Shown here in pieces: positions 44,452 through 55,671 of a stretch of 64,000 bases of DNA. Made by a program: the position numbers and the translations under genes. Below the pieces are notes generated by a model that saw nothing but the letters and a program-made list of their open reading frames with translations, was not told the DNA's origin and did not search any database. The stretch's first letter is position 1; each line of letters opens with the position of its first letter. The stretch is from NCBI GenBank assembly GCA_036852015.1, contig JAANDG010000005.1, positions 744,001 to 808,000 of the forward strand. The letters are read 5' to 3'. The stretch comes from Pelodera strongyloides. Lineage: Eukaryota; Nematoda; Chromadorea; Rhabditida; Rhabditidae.

Positions 44452-46794
44452 AAGCTGTTCTATACCTATACGTTAGCCTTATGTGTATGGGACTGATGCG
44501 ATAGCTCTATTCGAGCTCAATTAATGTCTTTTTAGTAATAACATAGGAAGCCGTACATGTATCTTGCAGTATATGATTAAAGTACTTCTGAATGGCTTGA
44601 CTTCTTGTTAATATTAAAGATTAAATACAGAGTTTTTGATAATTTTCTACCGAAGAGTCCCACTATAATATTGAGATTTAGGTCAACATTCTTTTATTTG
44701 TGAAATATTACTGAAGGTGGGGTTCATATAGCTTTACGATTTACCTCTCCAAAAGAGTAAGCAATAAAATGTACAGTAATAGCTAATAGAAGATAATTCA
44801 TTTCGAATTTGGCAGTGTTAGAATGATTGGCCATTTATTTGTTGTCAAACCATCCCCCACTCACACTATTTATACGAGAATATCCAATTACACATAAACA
44901 AAAAGGTTGTTATTGAGAAGCGCATCTGCGCTGCCATTGAGTGTATCGCTTGGGCTTGGAGGGTCATCAGATCATATGTCGATAATAAATTAATAAATAG
45001 AGACCCATGAATTATGAAGAGTCATTCAAAATATAAGAATTGAGAAAATAAAAATTAATAGGAAAACACATGCATACTACAAGGCTCAGCAGTTAATACA
45101 TACACAACCGTTGAGTCTTTTTTTATGTATAATAATATAAGGAGTACGCGCACACTACAACTATGGTGAGTAAAATAACGCTACAGAGTTTTCACTTTTG
45201 ACGCGCAAAATCATACCCGCGTCGTATATCATGTATTGTGTAGTTGAGTGTTTCTTTGGTTTCATCTTCAAATGAAAATGTGCAAAATTAAAGATTCGAT
45301 CTTGACGGTCAATTCTCTCCTACTTTCCTTTCTCCTCACACCTTTTAGATAAGGTTTTCGGTAAAAATCCATTTTTCGTCACCTTGTATTTTTGATTTTT
45401 ATCATAAACAATCATTCATTCTATACAAAAAAGACAATGTTGTCTTGTAAAGGTAGTCAACACCAAGGCCTCGTGTCTGAGTATCGACAACTAGGTTATT
45501 GTAATTATCACGATCTTCAAATGCACTTGTTATTTCTGGATTTCATAATTAATAAATTATAAATCATATGCCACGTTACTTCGCCCATAAAACGCGTTCC
45601 TACGTGTTTCACAGTATCAAACTATCTATCTACCCAATAAATGAGTATACCAATTGTGGGGGTCATTATACACGTAACACTGCTTATAGACTAGAAGTCC
45701 AATTCAGTTCAACATATGAAAAACCATCCAGTTCAACTCAACGTTGTCTGTCTATCTATCAATCGTTTGCAAAATATCTCTCAAACATTATCACGCGACT
45801 CGAATGATAATACTTGCATATGATGGGTTTAGGTCTAGAGTTCGACTATACCCATTATGTGACTGTGATGTTACATTATGAGCACATAAGTCACAAATTT
45901 TATAGCATTTCTTTCAGCTTGTAGCCAATTCCGCAAATTTTTGTTTTAGTATACAGATTTTCTTTATTTTTAAATAAAGTGAGTGTCCGAAATGTGTTGG
46001 TAGTCCGTGTCTTTGTAGATTACTTGAGCTTGGAGCAGACAGATTGTTTGAGCACACACCGCAACTTTAGGATAACTCTGTTTTGAGTGAATATCTTGGG
46101 CAGATCTACATGAACATATTTTTTTTCATGTCCTAGTTACCTTGTTAAATAACTTGTAAGAGACATTTTATAGCTGATTTTGAGGAAAAAAGGTATAATT
46201 TTACAACACAAATCATAAAAAGTATCCATCATATGCTACATTTTCTGATAACCACATACAACAACTACAAGGTCGTTTCTCTTACCGTGAACACTTATTA
46301 TAAACAGGTTATTGGTTGCTTACCTTTAAAAATATCGATCTCTTTTTCAAATAGTTTACTTGAGCAAAGGTTTCTATACGTTATTCCTTTCTCTCATTCT
46401 TTGATTTTTTTCTACACTGATTTTTGCGGCTTCAAAAACTTGATCTGGAAAATTTGACTTTTTGAACAAGGATTATATTTTTGTAGTTCAGCATAAACTA
46501 CACAAAAATGAGTTCAAAGATATTCTCGAGTTGGTACTTTGCATTTATTATCTGCCTTTTGCGAACCAAGTTTTGGTTTCCATGAACCTTGATTCAATAC
46601 TTTCCAGGTTAATATAATGCTTTGTATGTAGTAAATCATGAACAAATTACGATGTCACTCAGCGCTTACTTTCTGCGCCCAACACAATTTTTTACATGAT
46701 GTACTTGGAGGACAAATAAAATAAAAAAAAGATAAAAGAACATTCAAAATTGGTCTTGCTAACAATTGCTTCCTCTTACAATTAGTTAGTACAT
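44452..46794. other. Intergenic, no gene seen
   Basis: A/T-rich DNA without supported exons. The right end should hold the promoter or trans-splice site of the MFS transporter gene. Confidence 0.5.
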
Positions 46795-49700
46795 ATGGAT
46801 CCAGTGCCCAATTGCCCTTGGTATTATTATCTTGCTCTAATTCTCCACGTCATTACCCCAAGTGCAACCTCGTATAGAAACATTCAACTTCAGGAGATGT
46901 CTTCAAACTTGGAAGCTGAAAAATCTCTTCTATCAGAAAAGAGTGAAAATGGAAAGTTGGAATTAATGAAGAAAGAGCCGAAACACATGGACGATTTGAT
47001 GCGATTGGGAAGGTAGAACAAGGATAATTGTGAAGGGTGTTAATGATTTGGGAAGCTTAATTGCCTAATTATCCTGCCAATTTTCTGCATTTATTTTGTT
47101 TGGTTGACACGTGCGAAGCCTTACTTATTCAATCTACGCATCCTTATGTTACCTAGAACTTTGAAGATAATCATATTAGCTATGCGCACAACGCTACTGT
47201 ACAAGTTACTTTAGTACTTGAAGTTTAAAGCCGCATAACAGCCGGTTTTTGAAGCGAACGTTTGTCTGGCGCTGTTTTCCCATGTAGTGTATCCAAATTG
47301 TTTATTCTACTCACATTCACTTGCATACGACACATGAAAATATCGTTTCCGACGTTAGTTCAAAAACCGGCCGTTATATCGTCTTAACCTGCACTGGGAC
47401 ATACGAGAGTCTAGTCCAGATAGGCTCACCATTAGAAGCCTTGGAAGCCATGTCCACATTTATGCTATAATCAACTCTCCATTCCAGATACTGTTTTCTA
47501 TGTCTGGTTGTAATCGAAGTGATGACATTGACCTCTTTGATATGCATGATTTACATGGTTTATGCAGGTAAAATATTATACTTCTATCGCTGATTTACTA
47601 AACATTCGTTGCATTCACAACATGGATGGGAATACAGCTTCCAAGCTACGTTTCAACCGGCTGCTTGTCGTTTTACAAACTAGAAACTAGAATGTATGAA
47701 TGTCTGAATCAGGAAGGATGATTCTAATTGTTGACTGTTGCATTCTGTAGGAGCAGCCCCTGAAGTTAAGGGCTGTGGGGATCATGTCTTCAACACCTCT
47801 GCAGAAGCGTGCGCTGTTCTATCTGAACTAAGAGAAACCACTGGATGCACACCCATTCTAGAATACCAATTCCTCTCTGTCAATATTGAGGTAAACCTTT
47901 TGTATACATTACCATAGTCAGTTCACGAAAAATACTAATTTCTTTAAAATCACATACTATGGTGTGGGTACAACAAATGAGAAAAAGCTATCTGCGAACA
48001 TGTGTCACTCCGTAAGATAAAACAAAACTATTTACAATCAGTTCGACTACCTCTGTGCTGGCGGAAAAGTGGTGAAGGATTCAATTTCCCTTCAAATGTT
48101 CGGCGTTCTTGTGGGTGCAATCGTATTCGGACAAATATCGGATGGATTTGGGAGGAAGAAGGTGAATAACTGATAATTTTTTCTGGCTTCTTTCATTGTG
48201 CATTTGGGTAGTATAACCAAACGCAGCTCATGAATAGTTGGTGAACAGGGCCCAAAACGTGTGGGCCGTCGGCATGTGGCCCACCCATTTTTGCCGCTGT
48301 GCATTGGCGAAACTTTCAGTGTGAGCAGGGCACCGTGTGTAGCCAACCGCGTAAGTTGGCGAGGGCGCGTAGCAATAGGGTACCGGTGTAGGCAAACACT
48401 TGCTAGACAATAATTGACACTTATTTTGATAAGCAACACTAGATAGCTGTGTAAACGTGGGTCAAAGAAAAGGTGTAGATCGTACAGAAATCTCGTATGT
48501 TTTTACACTTTTTAGGCTCTGCTCATTTCCCTCTCTGGTATTTCTGTCACATGTATGTTGAACAGTTACGTGCCTTCTTTCTTCTACTTCACTCTTATGA
48601 GGATTATTGTCGGATTTTTCACAGGAGGACTCACGACGTAAGTAACTTACAAGTGTACATGCATAGGTTTATGTAATTTACGTTGATAAACAGAAAAATG
48701 ATACTCCACGATGCATTTGAAAACATAAATCTAAGTTGCACTAAACAACCACATAATTGTGGCGTTTGAGTGTACAGTAGAATTTTTTGGTCATAGTTAA
48801 ATCTTGTTATTGTTTTTTTTGGCTTCATAGTATAGTAGTTATGGTTTACAGTTAAGCCTTGTATTAACCTGCTAATTCCCCCTATTCCTTCAGTGTGCAG
48901 GGTGTGTTCATGATCGAAAATGTGCCCAAGAAGCACCGTATGTGGATATCGACTACAGTAACCTGGTCCCCAAATTTCATCATTTTCCCCTTTATTGCCT
49001 ATATATCTCACGACTGGAGGACACTGCTGCAAGTGAATGCCGCTGCCGCAGGACTTGCATGCGTTCTATTGTTGTGAGTGGTTTACATCTTTAGTTAATT
49101 TATTTTATAAGCTGTAGTAGCGAAATGGACAGGGGCAGGATTTCCATGTAACAAGTTATATGAATTGTCAAAGTAACAAGTTATATGAATTGTCTATTGT
49201 ACAATGTATGTCTTTTAAAAAGTATGTTGCATAACTTAACTTGGAAAAGAAAAAATAGATCCTTATCGTTCCAGTTTCGTCTATGAAACTCCCCGATTCC
49301 TAGTACAAAAGGGTCGAATAGACGAAGCGAGGCGTGTTCTTTCCGGAATCAGAAGGATAGATGGAGATACTAGTGCTGAAAACGATGAAGACTTCGAACA
49401 AATGTTACTACATGAAAAAGAAGTGGGTTGATTATCTGAAATCTTATTTTAGCAAGTTTAACATTAAAAAAATTCTCGTTTCTCTCCCTCCATCACTCTC
49501 GCTCCCACTCCCTCTCCCCTTTCTCCCCTCTTTCCCAAGTCCTGGGGTGCTTCCTGCTTCCTCTGGTGCTTGAAAGCAACGCTACTCTAAGTTTTTACTT
49601 CAATTGCATGTTAATTTATATTAAGATAATCGATAGTCGTCAGAAGAAACAGCGTAAGTACACCTACTACCACATTGTATGCACTTGGACCATGATGTTA

Positions 49701-50389
49701 TGGACGGGAATCCTCTGCTTTGGAACGTGAGTGAAATCAGGTTGTATATTTTGTATCCATGATAATTAAGATAATTACGGATCTCTTATTTAGCAATCAA
49801 ACATGAAAGGGTGCTGCTGGTGTCTCTCGCTTCTTGATTTGATAAGAATCGTGATCGGGTTAAACTTAAAACTTAAAACCAGCCGGTAGAGCTGTTATTT
49901 AAAATAGAAGATCTTCATAGGAATCATAGGACACGTTTATTCCAGCGCCACAGCCTCTCTCGTTAACTATGGATTGATGTTCAATATGGAGAAGTTGAGC
50001 GGATCGCTCTACTGGAACAATACCTTCTTAGGAGTGCGTGCATTTTTTTAGTCTATAGCTCAAAGTAGCATAGAAAACCTACTACAGAGGTGACATAACA
50101 CACCCGTTTTCAAATAGAGGACCGATGAATACATGTTCCCTCGACTGGGTCAGAGTGTCTCGGGCCAGATCCGAACTTTGGTTGTTCGTTCGATTTTCGA
50201 TTATCCGTCTTCATCGTAATTCTTCAGATGATCCGTTGGGCGATGAATATATCGATCGGTATTTCTGATTGGATGTTCCCATGGTTCGGAAGGAAGTTGA
50301 TCAATCTCATTGCGGTCACTTTTAATTCATCAGCGCTAGCAATTGTCTGCTATTTGTACCTTTCTGGTAAGTTATCTCACTCTCTCTTC

Positions 50390-50433
<44 letters not shown>

Positions 50434-53400
50434 ACATAAATATTTGATATTTCATTTAAATAAGACAAAAAGGATTTTAATTTGTCAACCGTCTGCTTCT
50501 ATAATCGTCCTGCCAATAATTCGTATATTTTCTCTACTGTATATATCTCAGGAAATGACGCATCCAGTGGTTGGATCCTCAGAGCCTGTACCATTGGAGT
50601 GACAGCAATGTGCAGTCAGGTATTATTATTAATAACGTATACTATACCGGGTTGATTTTTATAATAATACGCGGTGAACAACTGCGAACCACCCGAGTAG
50701 GTGTAGCACCAAGTTCTTCCCGGCGCACGATAAATGTTTCGCGTTGAACGTTTAGAATAAAACTTATACGGATCGCTCAAAGACCACGTTCAAGTCATGA
50801 TTTCTTTCCAAAAGTTACAAGCACAAGAAAATAATTCCAGGTGTACATAGCCAAGTTCATGGCTTGTAATGAATTGTACCCGACTGCGATCAGAAATCTC
50901 TCTGTTTCGACAATGCAAATGAGCAGTAGGATTGGAACGATATTAGCCCCACAATTGTTCTACTTGGTGGGTGATTTGGTGCACTGAGGGAACTTCGTGT
51001 TGGGGAACGAGATATGGACTGGGAAATGGCTTGGGCGCCAATACGCGCCATAAAACGATAAGCCTGGCCTGCAAGCGGCGTTAAAGCGGCGAACAGAATA
51101 GCCCGCCTTTCCCATTTGATAAATGCACTTTGCACGCCAAGTTTCGTCACGGATATGCGATATGCGCGTCTAATTTGCATGTTCCTGGCATACGTGTGGT
51201 CTCCCTAAGAGGGCTAGGTGGGTGCCAGCTCCAAATTGGTACACATTTCACTGTTGATGTATTTAGACCGACGTCAACCCAGTGATTCCATATTCTGTTC
51301 TTCTCTTCTTAACATTGATTGACTTGGTCGCTTTCCAGGTATATCTTAGTTTTCTTCACATTTTTGTATTTATAAACGTCATTTTTTCCGACATAAATTT
51401 ATTTGATACTGATAGATTTTTGAAGATAGCCTTGCTTTATACGTCAGAAAGGAGGTCAAAGTAGGGGGGCCATAGCTATACGTCACGGTGACGAGGTTTG
51501 CTGATTGAGGAGTTATTCTCAAATAGAAGTTACCAGTCTGTTAAAGGGATCGGCTCACCTCAAATCTTGTCTGTTTTTTTTGTTTCTTTATTTTCTATAA
51601 GGGATAATAAAAATTTGGAATACAAAAAGTAGTGTTATATTTCAATACTCACGAAGATATTAGGTGATAAAGTGGTGGATCGATCGGCCCGAAATGAAAA
51701 AGTGTTAATTGTCCCATACAAACAAGGCAGGACAATTACACTTTTTCATTTCGGGCCGATCGATCCCCCACTTTATCACCTAATATCTTCGTGAGTATTG
51801 AAATAGAACACTACTTTTTGTATTCCAAATTTTTATTATCCCTTATAGAAAATAAAGAAACAAAAAAAACAGACACGATTTGAGGTGAGCCGATCCCTTT
51901 AACGTGACTTTCCATTAGCGAAATAATATAATTGAACGCCGTCTTCGCAGAGCGTACCTACAATAATAAAAATACTACAAAAGCAGTCCCATACGGCAAA
52001 AAAATCAATAAAAATTTGTAATTTTATTTTTTTTGTAATTTGATTTTTGTATGTAATGAAGTTAAAGGGAGAGGCCCACGAGAAAAAACTTTTGTGCGAT
52101 TTATTTGCACAGAATGTCCGGAATTTCAGAAATGTTACTGTGAAATCCGCATTTCTTTGCACCTAAAACTCACAGAGTTATTCCCCTGCAAACAGTTCGA
52201 CCAGATACCGTAATCAGAAACGTTTTCACGGTTTATATCCATCCATTAGCATTCTTTCTCTTTATAATAATGATTAAACGAATAAAGATTATTCCTACGA
52301 TTATAAAAAGGCGTTTCCAATACTGTAGTGCCCTAAAAGCGCAAAATTGATTCTGACTACGGTACCTTTCCGAACTGTTTGCTGGGGAATAACTCGGTGA
52401 GTTTTAGGTGCAAGGAAATGCGGTTTTCACAGTTACATTTCTGAAATTCCGGACAGTCTGTGCAAATAAATTAAGGGAAACTTTTTTCTCGTGGGCCTCT
52501 CCCTTTAAGACTAAACGTTGGCCTACTTATGCACGAAACAGTAGATTTTCGCAACGAGCACGCCACAACCAAACAAACGAATTGTGTTACTTTGTATAAT
52601 AAGATTCCTTGCAGGCTTGCATATTGTACATATTGTTCAGAGTCATTGCAACTTTTCAGTTTTTTAAAAATATACAAACCTAAACTGTGACTTGAATTTA
52701 TTTTTGTGTATACAACTGTCCGCACTCTGATAGTTTCTTTTTGACAGTGATGAGATTCGGATTATCTTTCGAGGAGCTTATGAAGAAGCCTCTTTCTGTA
52801 TCTTGTATATCCTCTTTATTAGTTCACACACTGTATTTTCAGAGCAGTATAACATATGGTTTACGAAACGTATGCTGGAAAGCTGAATTGCCATGTAATT
52901 ATGCAAATTATTTACGAACAGGGCAGAAAAATACCAAAATTTGCATAAAATACATGGGAATGCAGTTGTTCAAATACGCTTCAAAAAGTGGGCGTTATGC
53001 CATTATATCGCCCTTATTTCCTCCTGCTGATTGTGAGATTTGGCCTGGCAATAAAATAATTATGTTTCGTTTGTAGCTCATATCTAATGGAAAATACGAT
53101 GTTTCAATTATTATCAAGCGTTTGCGCTCTTGGATGTTCGCAACGAAGTTCCATGCAAATTAGAAAATCTAAGGTTATAAAGGAGAGTCGGAGCTCAGTC
53201 TTGAGCGAGCGAAATCGAATCTTATTGAACGATTTTTTTCAATATGTGTTGCAAGCGTTTCATATAAATGTGCTCATTGTTCCTGCATTTTGAACCTTGA
53301 AGTATTGAAAATCGGCTCAGGCGGCGATAGCCTCTGGTAATTGCATATAAGAAACCGTTACAAGTGATACTATATATAATATGGTTTATTGGAAGAAATA

Positions 53401-54892
53401 AACAAAGAAACAAAGAAAGAGCATACAGTGTAATAATGGACAACTAATGTCAAATGTCAACCAACAGGAACCCTAAGACACGGCGCTTCACAACGCACGT
53501 ATACTGACGAGGGACCAAAAGGATACTGAATGGTAATTCCTTATAAAGAAATAAATAAAACATACAAACATACAAACATACAAACATACAAAAAACATAA
53601 AACATGCAACGGCACCCTTGCTGCAGTTCATAAATGTAATGCAGTCGATTACAGTGGTAATTACAGTAATGCTTAAACTATTTAATCCTTGTATCTTTTA
53701 ATAATTTTTTACAGAGGGTAGTGTTTTAAATTATTATCATAGTATAATATGCATAATTTCTTAGCGTTCCTTCAGATCAAGATCAATACATGTACACCCT
53801 TATCCTTATCACGCCTTCTTTCGCGACCAAATACTGATTCACACTCCGTTTATGAATTGAAACCGGGTTTTCTAGTTTCTTTCTCTAATAAGTATATACC
53901 ACATTTTTAAGTCACTATATTTATTGATTGGTAAAATAAACAAACTTTAAATGATTTCCTCACTACAAGGCTACAAAACTACATATTCTCAGATTCTGAA
54001 CTGATAATTGGGATTAACTGACACACAAGAAACGTGAGTCCAAATACCTTCATGTGCGTGATTTCGTCTCATTTTGGTAACTCTTTTACAAGTACTATTT
54101 TTGCTACTCTCGAAAGTCTGTTATTATATGAAAATCGCGGAACTTCGAAATTAGCATAAAAAATTATGTTAATTGTGAGCATTCAGGATTATGCAAATTG
54201 AATTAAGTAAAATTGCCATGTTATTTTGTTATTTACATTTTTTACATTTATTTTATCCGCTTCCAACAAAAGGAAAACCCTTATTATACTACGTTCCTGG
54301 GTGCGCAGCGCCCCTTCTGCCAGCCGCGCAAATTGGAGTGCACGCGTAGCCAGCCGCGCAGTTTCCAGTGCGGGCGTAGTCAACCGCGTACCGCGCAGAG
54401 GGGGGCGCACCCAGCCGCGTAGTATGCAAACTACGCGGCTGGGTGCGCGGTGCCTCGGGGAGCTCAACCGCGCAGCGCACCCCCAGCCAACCGCGCAGGG
54501 GGCCCCCAGCCAGCCGCGTAGGGGGGCAAAAAGAAGGGGCGTTCGCGGTTGAAGACCAGAGTATAAAGAAGAAAGAGTTTGCACTCTTGGATGTTCGCTA
54601 CGAAGTTTCGACACGCAAATTAGAATATCAGAAGGCTATAAAAGGAGAGTCGGAGCTCAGTCTTGAGCAAGCGAAATCGAATCTTATTGCATGCATTTTT
54701 TAATATACGTTGCAGTGCTCAGTGTTCCTGCATTTTTAACCTTGAAGTATTGAAAAGTCGCCTCAGGCGATAGCCGTCTGGTAGTAGATAACTTCAATCA
54801 ATTTCAATAATTTGCTTTACATTTCAGTGGTAATCAAAGGTCGAAGGAAGTTGGACTTGATTCCCGAGCGAATCAACACAGTTTCTAGTTGA
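46795..54892 (+). CDS. SLC22-like major facilitator (organic cation/anion transporter family)
   Basis: Exons: 46795-47012, 47488-47567, 47751-47890, 48042-48161, 48516-48637, 48894-49073, 49275-49422, 49626-49726, 49946-50033, 50228-50366, 50552-50619, 50841-50966, 51267-51338, and probably 54828-54892. Family marks include the loop 2-3 motif GQISDGFGRKK, the SLC22 motif YETPRFLVQKGRIDEAR after TM6, CNELYPTAIRN and a C-terminal KGRRKLDLIPE resembling the usual PETKG tail. Such proteins are twelve-TM plasma-membrane carriers of organic ions; the substrate here is unknown. The ATG at 46897, right after a cttcag acceptor-like site that could accept a spliced leader, is an alternative start giving MSSNLEAEKS. 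The last junction is out of phase (phase 0 to a frame needing phase 1), so a small exon is missing, the final exon is misassigned, or the gene is damaged. Confidence 0.82.
50380..50432. repeat. (TC)n microsatellite in MFS intron
   Basis: A CT-repeat tract starting 14 bases after the exon 10 donor. Confidence 0.9.
51545..51898. mobile_element. TTAA foldback element, family 1, copy B
   Basis: Flanked by TTAA at 51541-51544 and 51899-51902, with arms matching over more than 150 bases around a centre near 51720. Compared with copy A it keeps the full central arm (aaagtggtggatcgatcggc). It sits in the long last intron of the MFS gene. Confidence 0.92.
52066..52504. mobile_element. TTAA foldback element, family 3
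   Basis: Termini AGGGAGAGGCCCACGAGAAA and its complement are flanked by TTAA (52062-52065, 52505-52508). Inner arms also pair (aatgtccggaatttcagaaa; ggttccttg-type blocks with aactcacagagttattcccc). The centre, about 52210-52360, is unpaired. Non-coding, 163 bases downstream of the family-1 element. Confidence 0.9.
53120..53340. repeat. Direct repeat, copy 1
   Basis: A block running from tcttggatgttcgcaacgaa to a terminal cctcaggcggcgatagcc-type motif is repeated at 54575-54783 with roughly 85-90% identity by eye. The terminal motif also occurs near 22377-22405, so this is probably a dispersed transposon fragment. Confidence 0.75.
53370..53600 (-). mobile_element. Second copy of the non-LTR retrotransposon 3' end
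   Basis: Reverse complement of the 3' UTR at about 19240-19430 (shared blocks include gacggcgcttcacaacg-like and ggtaattccttataaag). It ends in four cataca-type units (acatacaa repeats at 53568-53600). No coding part remains. Confidence 0.7.
54300..54540. repeat. GC-rich degenerate tandem repeat with a 19-bp stem hairpin
   Basis: Repeated variants of cagccgcgca/cagccgcgta give a GC island in A/T-rich DNA. At about 54406-54449 a perfect inverted repeat (arms gcgcacccagccgcgtagt) surrounds a six-base loop atgcaa. Open frames on both strands here are Arg/Pro/Ala low-complexity by-products. Confidence 0.85.
54575..54783. repeat. Direct repeat, copy 2
   Basis: Paralogous to 53120-53340 and ending in cctcaggcgatagccgtctgg. 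It ends 45 bases before the putative last MFS exon. Confidence 0.75.
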
Positions 54893-54907
54893 GTATTGTC
54901 AATAATT

Positions 54908-55619
54908 ATGGTGAATAAGTATACCCGACTTCCAACTGGAGATGACCCACTTTATGATTCAATGGTGAGGAGAGCTATGTTTGCAAAGAGTTAACTGTAC
55001 CGGATTATCCCGGATACCGGATATAGTACAAAGACAAACGCGAGGACAAAGAGTCATAAATACTGTTAGAATTGCTTTTAATCGTTAATCTTTTGGTGTA
55101 GCATTGTCGTGATCGGATTGGCGCCAATTGTACACGCGCGACGAATCCACGGTTTCTAGCGCACACTCGCAGACAACAGACTACAAGTGGAGAATCGGAG
55201 TCGTATTTAGTCTGGATTTGGGTCCACTGCTTTACTACACAAATATCTCAATTTTTTTTCAGAATACTTATGTTCAGCATTTAGCTATGCTGTTTTGCGA
55301 GATCTTGGTACCAATTTCTCGGATCTACATCCCAGCCCCAGCCCGAGTAAATAACCGTAGTTTGTTTACGTCTTATTTCAGTCAAGAAGAAGGGTACTCG
55401 TACATTTCCTCCGTCAAACTATTCCATACGTTGCATTGGTGTGCATTGTTCTCTATATTGCGTCCTCATTCTTGGTAAAAGTAAGTGTGATTGTTGTCTG
55501 TCTTTTTTTTTCATATCTTTCTTACTTATATGAATCACAGTTATACAAGGCAGATCAGAATTTATTTTTAATGACCAAGGAATGAGCAACTCCTTTGTTT
55601 CTATTTCATTATTACAACA

Positions 55620-55671
<52 letters not shown>

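Noticed and set aside
51541..51902. Tc1/mariner-type TA duplication for the foldback elements
   Set aside because: TA would also fit a single copy, but all copies extend to TTAA on both sides, so TTAA is the simpler target; not fully excluded without empty sites.
54189..54703. Arg/Ala/Pro-rich frames of 69-141 residues on both strands
   Set aside because: They come from the GC-rich tandem repeat and have no domain or splice support.
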